A program made the position numbers and the translations under genes. The notes under the pieces are model-generated. The model was not told the origin of the DNA, ran no database searches, and worked only from the letters and a program-made list of their open reading frames with translations. Below are positions 33,481 through 42,430 of a stretch of 64,000 nt of DNA, piece by piece. Positions within the stretch are counted from its first letter, which is position 1. Each line of letters starts with the position of its first letter. Location: contig NZ_KB898474.1 of assembly GCF_000377645.1 (NCBI RefSeq), forward strand, positions 1-64,000, written 5' to 3'. This stretch comes from Thiomonas sp. FB-6. GTDB taxonomy: Bacteria; Pseudomonadota; Gammaproteobacteria; Burkholderiales; Burkholderiaceae_C.

Positions 33481-35487
33481 GTGCACCATCAGCCAAGCGC
33501 CGACACAGGTGCGGCAAGCGCCGCCGACCAACTTCACAGGGCCCGCCGCCTGTTCTTCGAACGCGGCGACGATCCGGGTTCGCTGGTGCCGGAACCCATT
33601 CGCCGCAGTTGGAGGCGTTGCATCGAGGCCTCGCCGGGAAGCGATGCGGCCGAGCCTCTGCCTCGCCAGGAGTTGTTCTCCAGGCGCGACGCTCAGGCCA
33701 ACCTCCGCCGGCACGCGCTGCCCGAGCTGGAGGCGCTGGCCGAGGCCCTGGTCCCGGCCCGGGTCATCGTGCTGCTGGCCGACCCCGAGGGGCTGATCCT
33801 CGATGCGGCGGGCTCGGACGCCTTCATGACCAAGGCTCAGCGCGTGGCCTTGATGCCCGGCGTCGATTGGTCCGAGCGCAGCCGCGGCACGAACGCCATC
33901 GGCACGGCGCTGACCGAGTGCTGCGCGGTGACTGTCGTCGGGCCGCAGCATTACCTCGAGCAGAACGCCGCCATCGGCTGCACCGGCGCCCCGCTGCTGG
34001 CGCCCGACGGCCGCGTGATGGGCCTGCTCGACGTTTCCGGCGATCCGCGGTGCATCCAGGCCCAGACGGTCGGACTGGTGCGCATGGCCGCGCAGATGAT
34101 CGAGCACCGCATGGCGCTCGACGCGCGCGCCTTCGGCACCGAGATCCTGCGTTTCGCGCACGACCCCGCCCTGCTGGGAAGTCACCGCGAGGCCTTGCTG
34201 TGGACGCGCGACGGCATCGTCGTGGGCGCCAACCGCACCGCCCTGCGGGTGCTCGGCATGACCTTGGGCCAGTTGCGTGACCGCTACGTCGAGGACCTGT
34301 TCGCGGCCCTGCCGGGGGCGGGCGATGGCTGCAGCCTGGAGCTGCGCCCCCACCTGATGCAGCCGGGCCGCTACACCAGCTGGTACGCCAGCTGGGTGCG
34401 CACGCAGGCGGCCGGCGCGGGGATGGCGCCGCCGGTCTCGACGGAGCCGGTGCAGACGCAGCCGGTGCAGACGCAGCCGATCCCGGGGATTTCGACCTGT
34501 TCCGACCCGCGCGACGCCGATGCGCCGGCGATCATCGGCGATGCGGCGCGCGATGCGCAGCTGGCGCGCGCCGTGCGGGTGCTCAATTCCAACATCCCGA
34601 TCCTGGTCACCGGAGAGTCCGGCGTCGGCAAGGAGGTGTTCGCGCGTCAGGCGCATCGCGCCAGCACGCGAGCGACGGGGCCTTTCATCGCGGTGAATTG
34701 CGCCGCGGTGCCGGAGGGGCTGATCGAGGCCGAGCTATTCGGCTACGAGGACGGCGCCTTCACCGGCGCGCGCAGGCGGGGCCAGGCGGGACTGGTGCGC
34801 GAGGCCGACGGCGGCGTGCTGTTCCTCGATGAGATCGGCGACATGCCGCTGCAGCTTCAGGCCCGCCTGTTGCGCGTGCTGCAGGATCGCGAGGTCAAGC
34901 CGCTGGGAGGAGGGCGCGCGCACGCCGTCGACTTCGCGCTGATCTGCGCGACCCACCGCAATCTCTCGGCGATGGCGGCCGAGGGAAGCTTTCGCACCGA
35001 CCTGTACTACAGGCTGCAGCATTTCATGGTCGAGTTGCCCGCGCTGCGCACTCTCCCGGACCGCGCCGCGCGTATCGATGAAATGCTGCGCAATCTGCTG
35101 CTGCGGCGTGGAGTGCGCCTGAGCCCGCAGGCGCGCGACGTGCTGCTGGCCCATGACTGGCCGGGGAACTGGCGCCAGCTCACGGCGATGTGCCGGACGC
35201 TGGCCGCGCTGGCCGGACCGCAGGGTCGGGTCGACCTGGCCGACCTGCCGGACGAACTGCGCTACCGTGCCGGGTCGCGCGTACAGGACGTGATGCTGGT
35301 CGAGCCGGTCGCGCCGGTCGCGCCGGTCGCGCCCGGCGATCTGCGCAGCGTGACGGCGGCGGCGATCCAGGCCACGCTGCAGGCCTGCGGGGGCAACGTC
35401 AGCCGCGCCGCGCGCATGCTGGGCGTGCATCGCAGCACCTTGTATCGCCAGGCCGGCGGCCCACGCCGGGACGAGCCTGAGCGCTGA
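33481..35487 (+). CDS. acoR: AcoR-type sigma-54-dependent activator
   Basis: The product is 668 residues from a GTG preceded by GGGGAGAC. The longer in-frame start at 33346 would cover the putative operators. Layout: GAF sensor (residues ~60-210; SRGTNAIGTALTE and VGPQHYLEQNAAIGCTGAPL), a linker with two copies of PVQTQ, and an AAA+ domain (Walker A GESGVGKE; GAFTGA sigma-54 contact; Walker B GGVLFLDEIGD). A second linker repeats VAP three times, and a C-terminal Fis-type helix-turn-helix (ACGGNVSRAARMLGVHRSTL) follows. AcoR proteins sense acetoin or alcohols and drive aldehyde/alcohol dehydrogenase genes. It is divergent from the ten-gene run. Confidence 0.9.
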   Translation: MHHQPSADTGAASAADQLHRARRLFFERGDDPGSLVPEPIRRSWRRCIEASPGSDAAEPLPRQELFSRRDAQANLRRHALPELEALAEALVPARVIVLLADPEGLILDAAGSDAFMTKAQRVALMPGVDWSERSRGTNAIGTALTECCAVTVVGPQHYLEQNAAIGCTGAPLLAPDGRVMGLLDVSGDPRCIQAQTVGLVRMAAQMIEHRMALDARAFGTEILRFAHDPALLGSHREALLWTRDGIVVGANRTALRVLGMTLGQLRDRYVEDLFAALPGAGDGCSLELRPHLMQPGRYTSWYASWVRTQAAGAGMAPPVSTEPVQTQPVQTQPIPGISTCSDPRDADAPAIIGDAARDAQLARAVRVLNSNIPILVTGESGVGKEVFARQAHRASTRATGPFIAVNCAAVPEGLIEAELFGYEDGAFTGARRRGQAGLVREADGGVLFLDEIGDMPLQLQARLLRVLQDREVKPLGGGRAHAVDFALICATHRNLSAMAAEGSFRTDLYYRLQHFMVELPALRTLPDRAARIDEMLRNLLLRRGVRLSPQARDVLLAHDWPGNWRQLTAMCRTLAALAGPQGRVDLADLPDELRYRAGSRVQDVMLVEPVAPVAPVAPGDLRSVTAAAIQATLQACGGNVSRAARMLGVHRSTLYRQAGGPRRDEPER

Positions 35488-35515
35488 TACCGGCTCCAGC
35501 CGCTCGGGCACCCCG

Positions 35516-36430
35516 TCAGAAAATCGAGCGGCCGGTGTAGGTGGTCATCAGTTCCAGGGCCTGTACCCCGGCGTGGGAGTTGCCGTTGGTGTCGAGTCCG
35601 GGGGACCAGACGCAGACCGCCATGTCTCCCGGAAGGACCGCGAGAATCCCGCCGCCGACCCCGCTTTTCGCGGGCAGTCCGACGCGGTAGACGAAATCCC
35701 CCGCGGCGTCGTAGGTGCCGCAGGTCAGCATCAGCGCCGACAGGCGCTTGGTCGAGCTGGGGTCGAGAATGCGCTCCCCGCTGATCGGGGCGACGCCGCC
35801 GTTGGCCAGGAACAGGCCGGCACGGGCAAGTTCCAGGCAGCTCATCGAAATCGCGCATTGGCGGCAATAGGCCTCGACCACGAGATCGGGGGGCATGCGC
35901 ATGTTGCCGAAGCTGTCGATGAAATGAGCGATGGCGCGGTTGCGTTGCGCGTGCGCCATCTCCGACAGCGCGACGCGGGGGTCGTAGTCGACATCCGGCA
36001 CCGCGATGAGCCTGCGGATGAACTCGACCACCGCGGTCTCGGCGCGCACGAAGCGCCGTGCCAGCACGTCGGTCACCACCAGCGCCCCCGCGTTGATGAA
36101 GGGGTTGCGGGGCTTGCCGCGCTCGGTCTCCAGCTGGATCAGGGAGTTGAAGGCCGTTCCCGAAGGCTCCCGCCCGACGCGCTGCCAGAGTTCGTTGCCG
36201 AGCAGCTGGAACGCCAGCGTGCAGGCAAACAGCTTCGAAATGCTCTGGATCGAAAAGCGCTCGTGCGCATCGCCCACCGCGTACGCCTGCCCGTCGATGG
36301 TGACCACCGCCATGCCGAACTTGTGCGGCGAGATCCGCGCCAGCTCGGGGATGTAGTGCGCGACCTCGCCGCCGCCGATCCAGGGCTGGATTTCTCGATG
36401 CACACGGTCTAGAACCGCTTGATAGCGCAT
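35516..36430 (-). CDS. glsA: Glutaminase A
   Basis: The 304-residue product is a serine-dependent beta-lactamase-fold glutaminase converting glutamine to glutamate and ammonia. The SxxK motif is SISK (Ser63, Lys66) in ERFSIQSISKLF. Other blocks are PRNPFINAGALVVTD, FGNMRMPPDLVVEAYCRQCA, and VGLPAKSGVGGGILAVLPGD. The length is normal for the family. It is convergent with acoR, 28 bases between stops, and apparently monocistronic. Confidence 0.93.
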   Translation of the reverse strand: MRYQAVLDRVHREIQPWIGGGEVAHYIPELARISPHKFGMAVVTIDGQAYAVGDAHERFSIQSISKLFACTLAFQLLGNELWQRVGREPSGTAFNSLIQLETERGKPRNPFINAGALVVTDVLARRFVRAETAVVEFIRRLIAVPDVDYDPRVALSEMAHAQRNRAIAHFIDSFGNMRMPPDLVVEAYCRQCAISMSCLELARAGLFLANGGVAPISGERILDPSSTKRLSALMLTCGTYDAAGDFVYRVGLPAKSGVGGGILAVLPGDMAVCVWSPGLDTNGNSHAGVQALELMTTYTGRSIF

Positions 36431-36483
36431 ATTCCGCCAAAAGTATCACCAGTGGCGAAGCATCATAAGGGTTGCGCCCGGCC

Positions 36484-37062
36484 CTACGATCTGGTCTCCG
36501 GGCCGGGGGCCGCGCCGAGGCCGAGCCGGTAGGCCAGCGCGGCGAACAGGCATTGCGCCAGGGCCATGGTGCCCGCCAGGGAGCGAAAGCCGAAGCGGCT
36601 GCTGTCCTGCACCAACAGGTGGCATTCGGCCGGCCCGGGCGAGCGGCCCAGGCGGGTGTCGGAAATCGCGATCAGTCCGGCGCCTCGGGCACGTGCGTCG
36701 TCCACGATCGCCAGCAGATCCGGCGCGTGCGGCGCGGAGGAAATCGCCACCAGCACGTCGTCGCGCCGGATCGAGCGCGCCTCGCCTTCCTGCATGCCTC
36801 CCAGTCCGGTAATCAGTCCGACGCGCTTGTCGGTGTGCCGAAAGGCATGGTCCAGGTAGGCGGCGATGGGGAACAGGCGTCGCGAGCCGAGCAGCCAGAT
36901 CGCATCGGCCCGAGCCAGCATGAGCACCGCGCGGTCGAAGGCTTGCGCGTCGAGCGCGGATTGGAGCCCGTGCATGGCACCGATCGATTCGTCGAGGAAG
37001 CCGGTGGCGATCTGCGCATTGCTCAACTGCGCGGGCGCATCCCTCGAGGTGGAGCTGCCCAT
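36484..37062 (-). CDS. SIS-domain protein, RpiR relative without DNA-binding domain
   Basis: The 192-residue product consists almost only of the sugar-isomerase (SIS) domain of RpiR/MurR regulators: DAIWLLGSRRLFPIAAYLDH, VGLITGLGGMQEGEARSIRR, DVLVAISSAPHAPDLLAIVD, ARARGAGLIAISDTRLG. The N-terminal RpiR helix-turn-helix (about 80 residues) is missing, and no remnant is visible upstream. It is closely similar in layout to the C-terminal half of the full regulator 272 bases away on the same strand. It may act as a ligand-binding modulator of that regulator by heterodimerising, or be a decayed paralog. Confidence 0.7.
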   Translation of the reverse strand: MGSSTSRDAPAQLSNAQIATGFLDESIGAMHGLQSALDAQAFDRAVLMLARADAIWLLGSRRLFPIAAYLDHAFRHTDKRVGLITGLGGMQEGEARSIRRDDVLVAISSAPHAPDLLAIVDDARARGAGLIAISDTRLGRSPGPAECHLLVQDSSRFGFRSLAGTMALAQCLFAALAYRLGLGAAPGPETRS

Positions 37063-37259
37063 CGCCTCAGTGCCTCCGTCCCGCGCGGCGATCCGGCGCT
37101 GCGGCCAGGGCGATCGCGAATCCTTGCATGAAGTCGTCTCCTCGGCTGCGAACGGATCCAGCGCGTTCCCGGATGGCGAAGGTGGGGCGCTGGTGCGGAG
37201 TCCGCGGCTCGAAACGCGCGGTCTTCAGTCGCAACTGTAGAGCAAGACGAGAAAAAAAT

Positions 37260-37286
37260 GAAAATGTTTTCTAGGGAATTTCCCTA
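37260..37286. promoter_or_regulatory. Operator-like dyads upstream of the SIS gene
   Basis: Two abutting dyads are seen: GAAAATGTTTTC (37260-37271) and TAGGGAA-T-TTCCCTA (37272-37286, perfect 7-bp arms). A further GGAAATTTTC follows at about 37292-37301. The patch is strikingly AT-rich for this genome. GAAA/TTTC dyads are usual for RpiR-type regulators. Confidence 0.5.
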
Positions 37287-37334
37287 AAATCCGGAAATTT
37301 TCACTTTGCCGGGCGAATCCCGACGGTGCCGCGC

Positions 37335-38213
37335 TCAGGAACCGGCGGCGCGCGCCTCGGCCGGATCCGCGGGCAGGGCGCTCAGGCTGCGCGCGATCTC
37401 CACCACCAGCGCCTGGCACACGAACATGGATGCGCTCAGCGAGCGAAAGCCCAGGATCTCGCCCTCGCGGATCTCGAAGCGGATCGCGCTGTCCTTGACG
37501 TGGCTGTGGGGCAGCGGATCGGAGATGGTCACGGTGGTGACGCCGCTGCGCTGGGCCGCCGCGATGACCTGGTCCGTCTCGGGGGCGTGGGGCGAGAAGG
37601 TGACCACCAGCAGGACGCCTCCGGCATGAAGGCGTCCGAGCGAGGGCGTGAGCAGGCCGGCGGACTGGTCGAGCATGCTGCAGCGCATGCCGACCTTCAG
37701 CAGCAGGTAGTGCAGGTAGGCGGCGACGGGAAAGGCCCTGCGCACGCCGTGCACCCAGATCTCGCTGGCGTTCCTGAGCAGCGCCGCGGTCTGGCGCAGG
37801 CGCTCGGGGGGCAACTCCATCGCGGTCGCGTGCACCGAGCGTTCGACCTCGCGTGCCAGCTCGGCCAGGAGGTTCGACGGGGCCGCGTGCAGCGGGTCCG
37901 CGGTCTGCGCGCTGCGGATTCTTTCCACGTAGTCGCGAGGGCGCGACACGTAGTGCTCGCGCAGCAGCGCCTGCACCTCCTTGAAGGTCGGGTAGCCCAT
38001 GACCTTGGCGAACCGGGTCAGGGTGGACTGCGGAACGTGGAGCCGACTGGCCAGTTCGCGCGAGGTCTCGGAGGCCACCATCTGCGGCTCCCGCAGGAGC
38101 AGCTCGGCGACCTGGGCCAGCCTCGGGCTCAGCTTGCCCTGGTGCTGCTGCGTGGCGCTCCGCAGTCCTTCCACGGTAGCCGGCGCTGAGGTCAACAGGA
38201 CTCGATTGGCCAA
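37335..38213 (-). CDS. RpiR/MurR family regulator of the iol genes
   Basis: The 292-residue product has an N-terminal RpiR helix-turn-helix (SPRLAQVAELLLREPQMVAS, SRLHVPQSTLTRFAKVMGYP, TFKEVQALLREHYV) and a C-terminal SIS domain (EIWVHGVRRAFPVAAYLHYL, VTFSPHAPETDQVIAAAQRS, GVTTVTISDPLPHS). In proteobacteria this family commonly represses inositol catabolism and is relieved by an inositol-derived sugar phosphate. It is divergent from iolE, and two TGAAA-type dyads lie close to iolE in the 234-base gap. Confidence 0.88.
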   Translation of the reverse strand: MANRVLLTSAPATVEGLRSATQQHQGKLSPRLAQVAELLLREPQMVASETSRELASRLHVPQSTLTRFAKVMGYPTFKEVQALLREHYVSRPRDYVERIRSAQTADPLHAAPSNLLAELAREVERSVHATAMELPPERLRQTAALLRNASEIWVHGVRRAFPVAAYLHYLLLKVGMRCSMLDQSAGLLTPSLGRLHAGGVLLVVTFSPHAPETDQVIAAAQRSGVTTVTISDPLPHSHVKDSAIRFEIREGEILGFRSLSASMFVCQALVVEIARSLSALPADPAEARAAGS

Positions 38214-38331
38214 GACGATTCGCCTTCGTGGAAGCTGCCGCGAGAGTGGAAGTCAAAACTATTTCAATGCCGAATTCTACGCGGGTCCATGGCCTCGACC
38301 TGGATTTACTCTGAAAGGCCCCCGCTCCTAG

Positions 38332-38371
38332 TGAAAATATTTCAGCCGTAAGTGAAAGCCCGATTTCACTT
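38332..38371. promoter_or_regulatory. Two RpiR-type operator dyads upstream of iolE
   Basis: TGAAA-ATA-TTTCA (38332-38344) is perfect. AAGTGAAA (38350-38357) pairs with TTTCACTT (38364-38371), a perfect 8-bp dyad with a 6-base spacer. They share the TGAAA/TTTCA core, lie 77-116 bases before the iolE start, and probably bind the divergent RpiR protein. Confidence 0.6.
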
Positions 38372-38447
38372 CACGGCGTACCGACACTAAGCTGGGTTCC
38401 CAGTCCCACACCTCGCGGCGCTCGAACACGCCGGCGCTCCACGCACC

Positions 38448-39368
38448 ATGTCGAAGATCCAACTGGCGATCAGCCCCCTCACCTGGTCCAACGACGACAT
38501 GCCGGAACTGGGCGGAGAGATCGCGCTTGAGACCTGCCTCTCGGAAATGCGCCAGGCCGGCTTCACCGGAACCGAGATGGGCGCCAAGTACCCGCGGGAC
38601 CCGCAGGTGCTGCTGCCGCTTCTGCAGCGCCACGGCCTGCGCCTGGCCTCGGGCTGGTGCAGCGGCAACCTGATGCGCGACGACGTGGAGACCGAGTGGA
38701 AGGCCATCGCGCCCCACGTGGCCCTGTTGCGCGCCGCGGGCGTCAAGGCCATGGTCTACGGTGAGGTCCGCAACACGGTGCATGGGGACATCCACAGGAA
38801 ACTGTCCTCGCGGGTCGTGCTCGGCACCGAAGAGTTCCGGCGCTATGGCACGCGCCTGACGGCCCTGGCCGAGCGGCTGCTGTCCGAGCACGGCATCCGG
38901 CTGGCCTTTCACCACCATGTGGGCACCATCATCGAAACGCCGCAGGACGTGCTGCGTCTGCTGGAGTGCACCGGCGAGGCCGTGGGGCTGACCTTCGACA
39001 GCGGCCATGCCGCCTTCGGCGGCGCGGACCCGGCGGTCCTGCTGCGCGAGTTGGCCCCGCGCGTCGCCCATGTGCACTTCAAGGACGTGCGCCCGGCCGT
39101 CCTGCACCAGACGCGTGCCGCCGACAAATCCTTCCTCGACGCCGTGCTGGCCGGCGCCTTCACGGTGCCGGGCGACGGAGCCATCGCCTTCGAGCCGCTG
39201 CTGACCCTGCTCGGGCAGGCGGGCTATGAAGGCTGGATCGTGGTCGAGGCGGAGCAGGATCCGGCGCTGGCGCACCCGCTCACCTACGCCCGCCTGGCGC
39301 ACAGGAATATCGCCGACCTGCTCGCCGCGGGCGGCTACAGCGCGCGCGACGGCGTCTGGGAGGCCTGA
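38448..39368 (+). CDS. iolE: Myo-inosose-2 dehydratase
   Basis: The 306-residue product is a TIM-barrel sugar isomerase/dehydratase. LAISPLTWSNDDMPELGGEI at the start, FTGTEMGAKYPRDP, GLRLASGWCSGNL, AFHHHVGTIIETPQD and VAHVHFKDVRPAVL are iolE hallmarks, with metal-binding Glu/His/Asp residues in place. It dehydrates 2-keto-myo-inositol, the second step of the pathway. First gene of the iol run; its stop is immediately followed by iolD. Confidence 0.93.
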   Translation: MSKIQLAISPLTWSNDDMPELGGEIALETCLSEMRQAGFTGTEMGAKYPRDPQVLLPLLQRHGLRLASGWCSGNLMRDDVETEWKAIAPHVALLRAAGVKAMVYGEVRNTVHGDIHRKLSSRVVLGTEEFRRYGTRLTALAERLLSEHGIRLAFHHHVGTIIETPQDVLRLLECTGEAVGLTFDSGHAAFGGADPAVLLRELAPRVAHVHFKDVRPAVLHQTRAADKSFLDAVLAGAFTVPGDGAIAFEPLLTLLGQAGYEGWIVVEAEQDPALAHPLTYARLAHRNIADLLAAGGYSARDGVWEA

Positions 39369-41219
39369 ATGTCGGGCACCATCCGGCTGACCGTGGCCGA
39401 AGCGCTGGCGCGCTTCCTGCGCGCGCAGCGCATCGAGATCGACGGCCGTGCCGAGCCGCTGTTCGGCAGTGTGTTCGCGATCTTCGGCCATGGCAACGTG
39501 ACCTGCCTTTCGCAGCCGCTGCTCGAAGGCGCCGACGAACTGCCGGTGTGGCGCGGCCAGAACGAGCAGTCGATGGCGCTGGCGGCGGTGGCCTACGCGA
39601 AGGCGAACCTGCGGCGGCGCATCGCCGTCGCCACCACCTCCATCGGTCCCGGCGCGAGCAATCTGCTGACGGCGGCCGGGGTGGCCCATACCAACCGCCT
39701 GCCGCTGCTGATGCTCTCGGGCGACGCGCATAGCAGCCGGCTGCCCGACCCGGTGCTCCAGCAGGTGGAGCATTTTCACGACCCGTCGCTCAGCGTCAAC
39801 GACGCCTTCAAGCCCCTGGTGCGCTACTGGGACCGGGTGCTCACGCCCTCGCAGCTCGTGCAGACCCTGCCGCAGGCCGTGAGCGTGATGCTGGATCCGG
39901 AGACCTGCGGGCCTGCCTTCCTCGCGCTGCCGCAGGACGTGCAGGGCCGAAGCTACGACTTTCCCGAAGCCTTCCTGGCCACGAGGGTCCACCGCATCGC
40001 CCGTCCTCAGCCCGAGCCCGAACTCGTCGAGCAAGTGGCCGCGCTGCTTCGCCGCTCGGCGCGGCCGCTGATCATCAGCGGCGGCGGGGTCCATTACGCG
40101 CAGGCGACCGGCGCGCTCGAGCGCCTGGCCAGCGCGCACGGCATTCCGGTGGTGGAGACCATCGCCGGCCGGGCGGCGCTGCTGCAGTCGCACTCCATGA
40201 ACGCCGGGCCGCTGGGCGTCACGGGCTCCGACTCGGCCAACGCGATGGCCGGACAGGCCGATCTGGTGCTGGCCGTGGGCACGCGCCTGCAGGACTTCAG
40301 CACCGGATCGTGGAGCGTGTTTCGCGATCCCTCGATGACCCTGGTGAGCATCAACGTCGGCCGCCACGACGCGGCCAAGCATTTCGCCGTGGCTTTGCGC
40401 GCGGACGCCCGCGCGGCGCTGGACGCGCTGCACGAGTCGCTGGGCGCCTGGCAGGCGCCGCGGTCGTGGGCGGAACAGGCCACGCAGCGCGCGGCGCAGT
40501 GGAAGCTGCAGGTCGCGCAGCGCACGCGCCCCACGCGCGCCACGCCCTCCTATGCCGAGATCGTCGGCGCGGTCAATCGCCTGATCCGGCCCGGGGACAC
40601 GGTCGTGACGGCCGCGGGCGGCTTGCCCGCCGAGCTCAACATGAACTGGCTCAGCCCGCAGATCGGTTGCTTCGACATCGAATTCGGCTATTCCTGCATG
40701 GGCTACGAGATCGCCGCGGGTTGGGGCGTGAAAATCGCCCGCCCCGGGCACGAGGCCATCGTGCTGGTGGGCGACGGCAGCTACCTGATGCTCAATTCCG
40801 AGCTTTACAGTTCGGTGCTCAGCGGCCGCAAGCTCATCGTCGTGGTCTGCGACAACGGCGGCTTCGCGGTGATCGACAAGCTGCAGCGCAACACCGGCAA
40901 CACCTCGTTCAACAACCTGCTCGAACACTGCCGCCGGCCAGGCAGCGAGGTGCCGCGGGTCGACTTCGTCCGGCACGCGAGCGCGCTGGGCGCCCGTGCC
41001 GAGAAGATTCGCGGCGCCGAGGACTTCGACGCCGCCTTCGCTCGCGCGCGAGAATCGGACATCAGCTACGTGATCGTGGTCGACGTCGACCCGGCGCGCT
41101 GGTCGGAGTGTGATTGCTGGTGGGAGGTGGGCCTTCCCGAGACCTCGCATTCGGCCGATCATGAGAAGGCGGTCAGGGAGTGGAACCAGGGGCGCGCGCA
41201 CCAGCGTCGCGGCATCTGA
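39369..41219 (+). CDS. iolD: 3D-trihydroxycyclohexane-1,2-dione hydrolase
   Basis: The 616-residue product is a thiamine-diphosphate enzyme. The N-terminal Pyr domain has GNVTCLSQPLLEGADELPVW with the catalytic Glu in RGQNEQSMALAA; the C-terminal PP domain has GDGSYLMLNSELYSSVLSGR and CDNGGFAVIDKLQ. FDIEFGYSCMGYEIAAGWGV is characteristic of IolD. It hydrolyses the cyclic dione to 5-deoxy-glucuronate. It starts at ATG directly after the iolE stop (0-base gap), so the two are coupled. Confidence 0.93.
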   Translation: MSGTIRLTVAEALARFLRAQRIEIDGRAEPLFGSVFAIFGHGNVTCLSQPLLEGADELPVWRGQNEQSMALAAVAYAKANLRRRIAVATTSIGPGASNLLTAAGVAHTNRLPLLMLSGDAHSSRLPDPVLQQVEHFHDPSLSVNDAFKPLVRYWDRVLTPSQLVQTLPQAVSVMLDPETCGPAFLALPQDVQGRSYDFPEAFLATRVHRIARPQPEPELVEQVAALLRRSARPLIISGGGVHYAQATGALERLASAHGIPVVETIAGRAALLQSHSMNAGPLGVTGSDSANAMAGQADLVLAVGTRLQDFSTGSWSVFRDPSMTLVSINVGRHDAAKHFAVALRADARAALDALHESLGAWQAPRSWAEQATQRAAQWKLQVAQRTRPTRATPSYAEIVGAVNRLIRPGDTVVTAAGGLPAELNMNWLSPQIGCFDIEFGYSCMGYEIAAGWGVKIARPGHEAIVLVGDGSYLMLNSELYSSVLSGRKLIVVVCDNGGFAVIDKLQRNTGNTSFNNLLEHCRRPGSEVPRVDFVRHASALGARAEKIRGAEDFDAAFARARESDISYVIVVDVDPARWSECDCWWEVGLPETSHSADHEKAVREWNQGRAHQRRGI

Positions 41220-41251
41220 TCCAGGCCATCATTCACAACGGAGCGCGGTCC

Positions 41252-42430
41252 ATGATGTTCGTCGAAGGTCGATTGCTGGAAAAGCCCCTGCGCTGGGGCA
41301 TGGTCGGTGGTGGCAAGGGCAGCCAGATCGGTTACTCGCACCGCGATGCGGCCTCGCGCGACGGCCTCATGCAACTGCTCGCGGGCGCCTTCGACATCGA
41401 CGCGACCCGCGGGCGCGAATTCGGTCAGGGCCTGGGCCTGGATGCCGGGCGCTGCTACGCCGACTACCAGGCCATGTTCGCGGCCGAGGCCACCCGGCCC
41501 GACGGCATCGAGGCCGTCACGGTCGCCACCCCCAACAACTCGCACTACACCATCTGCAAGGCGGCGCTGGAGGCCGGCCTGCACGTGATCTGCGAAAAGC
41601 CGATCACCATCGACGAGGCGCAGGCCGAGGAACTCCTGGCCTTGTCCCGGGCGCGCCAGCGCGTGTTCGCCGTGATGTACGGCTACACCGGCTACGAGAT
41701 GGTGCACCAGGCACGCGCCATGGTGCGCAAGGGCGAACTGGGCGACATCCGCATCGTGCACATGCAGTTCGCGCACGGCTACCACGCGACCGAGGTCGAG
41801 GGCGCGGACCCCGGAACCCGCTGGCGGGTCACGCCGTCCACCTCGGGGCCGACCTACGTGATCGGCGACCTGGCCACCCACTGCTTCCAGCTGGGCAGAC
41901 TGATCTCCGGGCTGGAGGTCGAATCCCTGAGCTGCATGCGCAGCAGTTTCGTGGCCTCGCGGGCTCCGCTCGAAGACGATGCGCACGTGCTGATGCGCCT
42001 GCGCGGTGGCGCCGTCGGCTCGCTGTGGGCCAGCGCCGTCAACGTCGGCAGCGCGCACGGCCTGAAGGTGCGCGTGGTCGGCTCCAAGGGCAGCGTGGAG
42101 TGGTGGGACGAGCATCCGAACCAGCTCAAGGTGGCCTTCGTGGGCCAGCCGGAGATGAGCTACGAGCGCGGGCATGGCTACCTCGATGCGTCCGCCCGCT
42201 TCGAGCGCGTCGGCGGCGGGCATCCCGCGGGCTACTTCGACTCCTGGGCCAATCTGTACCGCCGCTTCGCCCTGGCCATGTCCAGCGAGCCCGCGGCGCG
42301 CGAGGCGCTTGCCGGAGCGTGGATTCCCACGGTGGTCGATGGCCTGGAAGGCGTGCGCTTCATGGTGCGCTGCGCCCAGTCGGCCGATGCCGCCAGCCAG
42401 TGGATGCCCCTGGAGCGGATGCGGACATGA
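41252..42430 (+). CDS. Gfo/Idh/MocA oxidoreductase 1 (inositol dehydrogenase type)
   Basis: The 392-residue product starts at MMFVEGRLLEKPLRWG. The Rossmann domain begins WGMVGGGKGSQIGYSHRDA; the family signature is VATPNNSHYTICKAALEAGL followed by CEKPITID with the catalytic Lys. The C-terminal alpha/beta domain has YGYTGYEMVHQARAMVRKGE and IGDLATHCFQL. Within an iol operon it probably oxidises myo- or scyllo-inositol, taking the place of a classical iolG, which is not seen. It overlaps iolC by 4 bases (ATGA). Confidence 0.85.
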   Translation: MMFVEGRLLEKPLRWGMVGGGKGSQIGYSHRDAASRDGLMQLLAGAFDIDATRGREFGQGLGLDAGRCYADYQAMFAAEATRPDGIEAVTVATPNNSHYTICKAALEAGLHVICEKPITIDEAQAEELLALSRARQRVFAVMYGYTGYEMVHQARAMVRKGELGDIRIVHMQFAHGYHATEVEGADPGTRWRVTPSTSGPTYVIGDLATHCFQLGRLISGLEVESLSCMRSSFVASRAPLEDDAHVLMRLRGGAVGSLWASAVNVGSAHGLKVRVVGSKGSVEWWDEHPNQLKVAFVGQPEMSYERGHGYLDASARFERVGGGHPAGYFDSWANLYRRFALAMSSEPAAREALAGAWIPTVVDGLEGVRFMVRCAQSADAASQWMPLERMRT

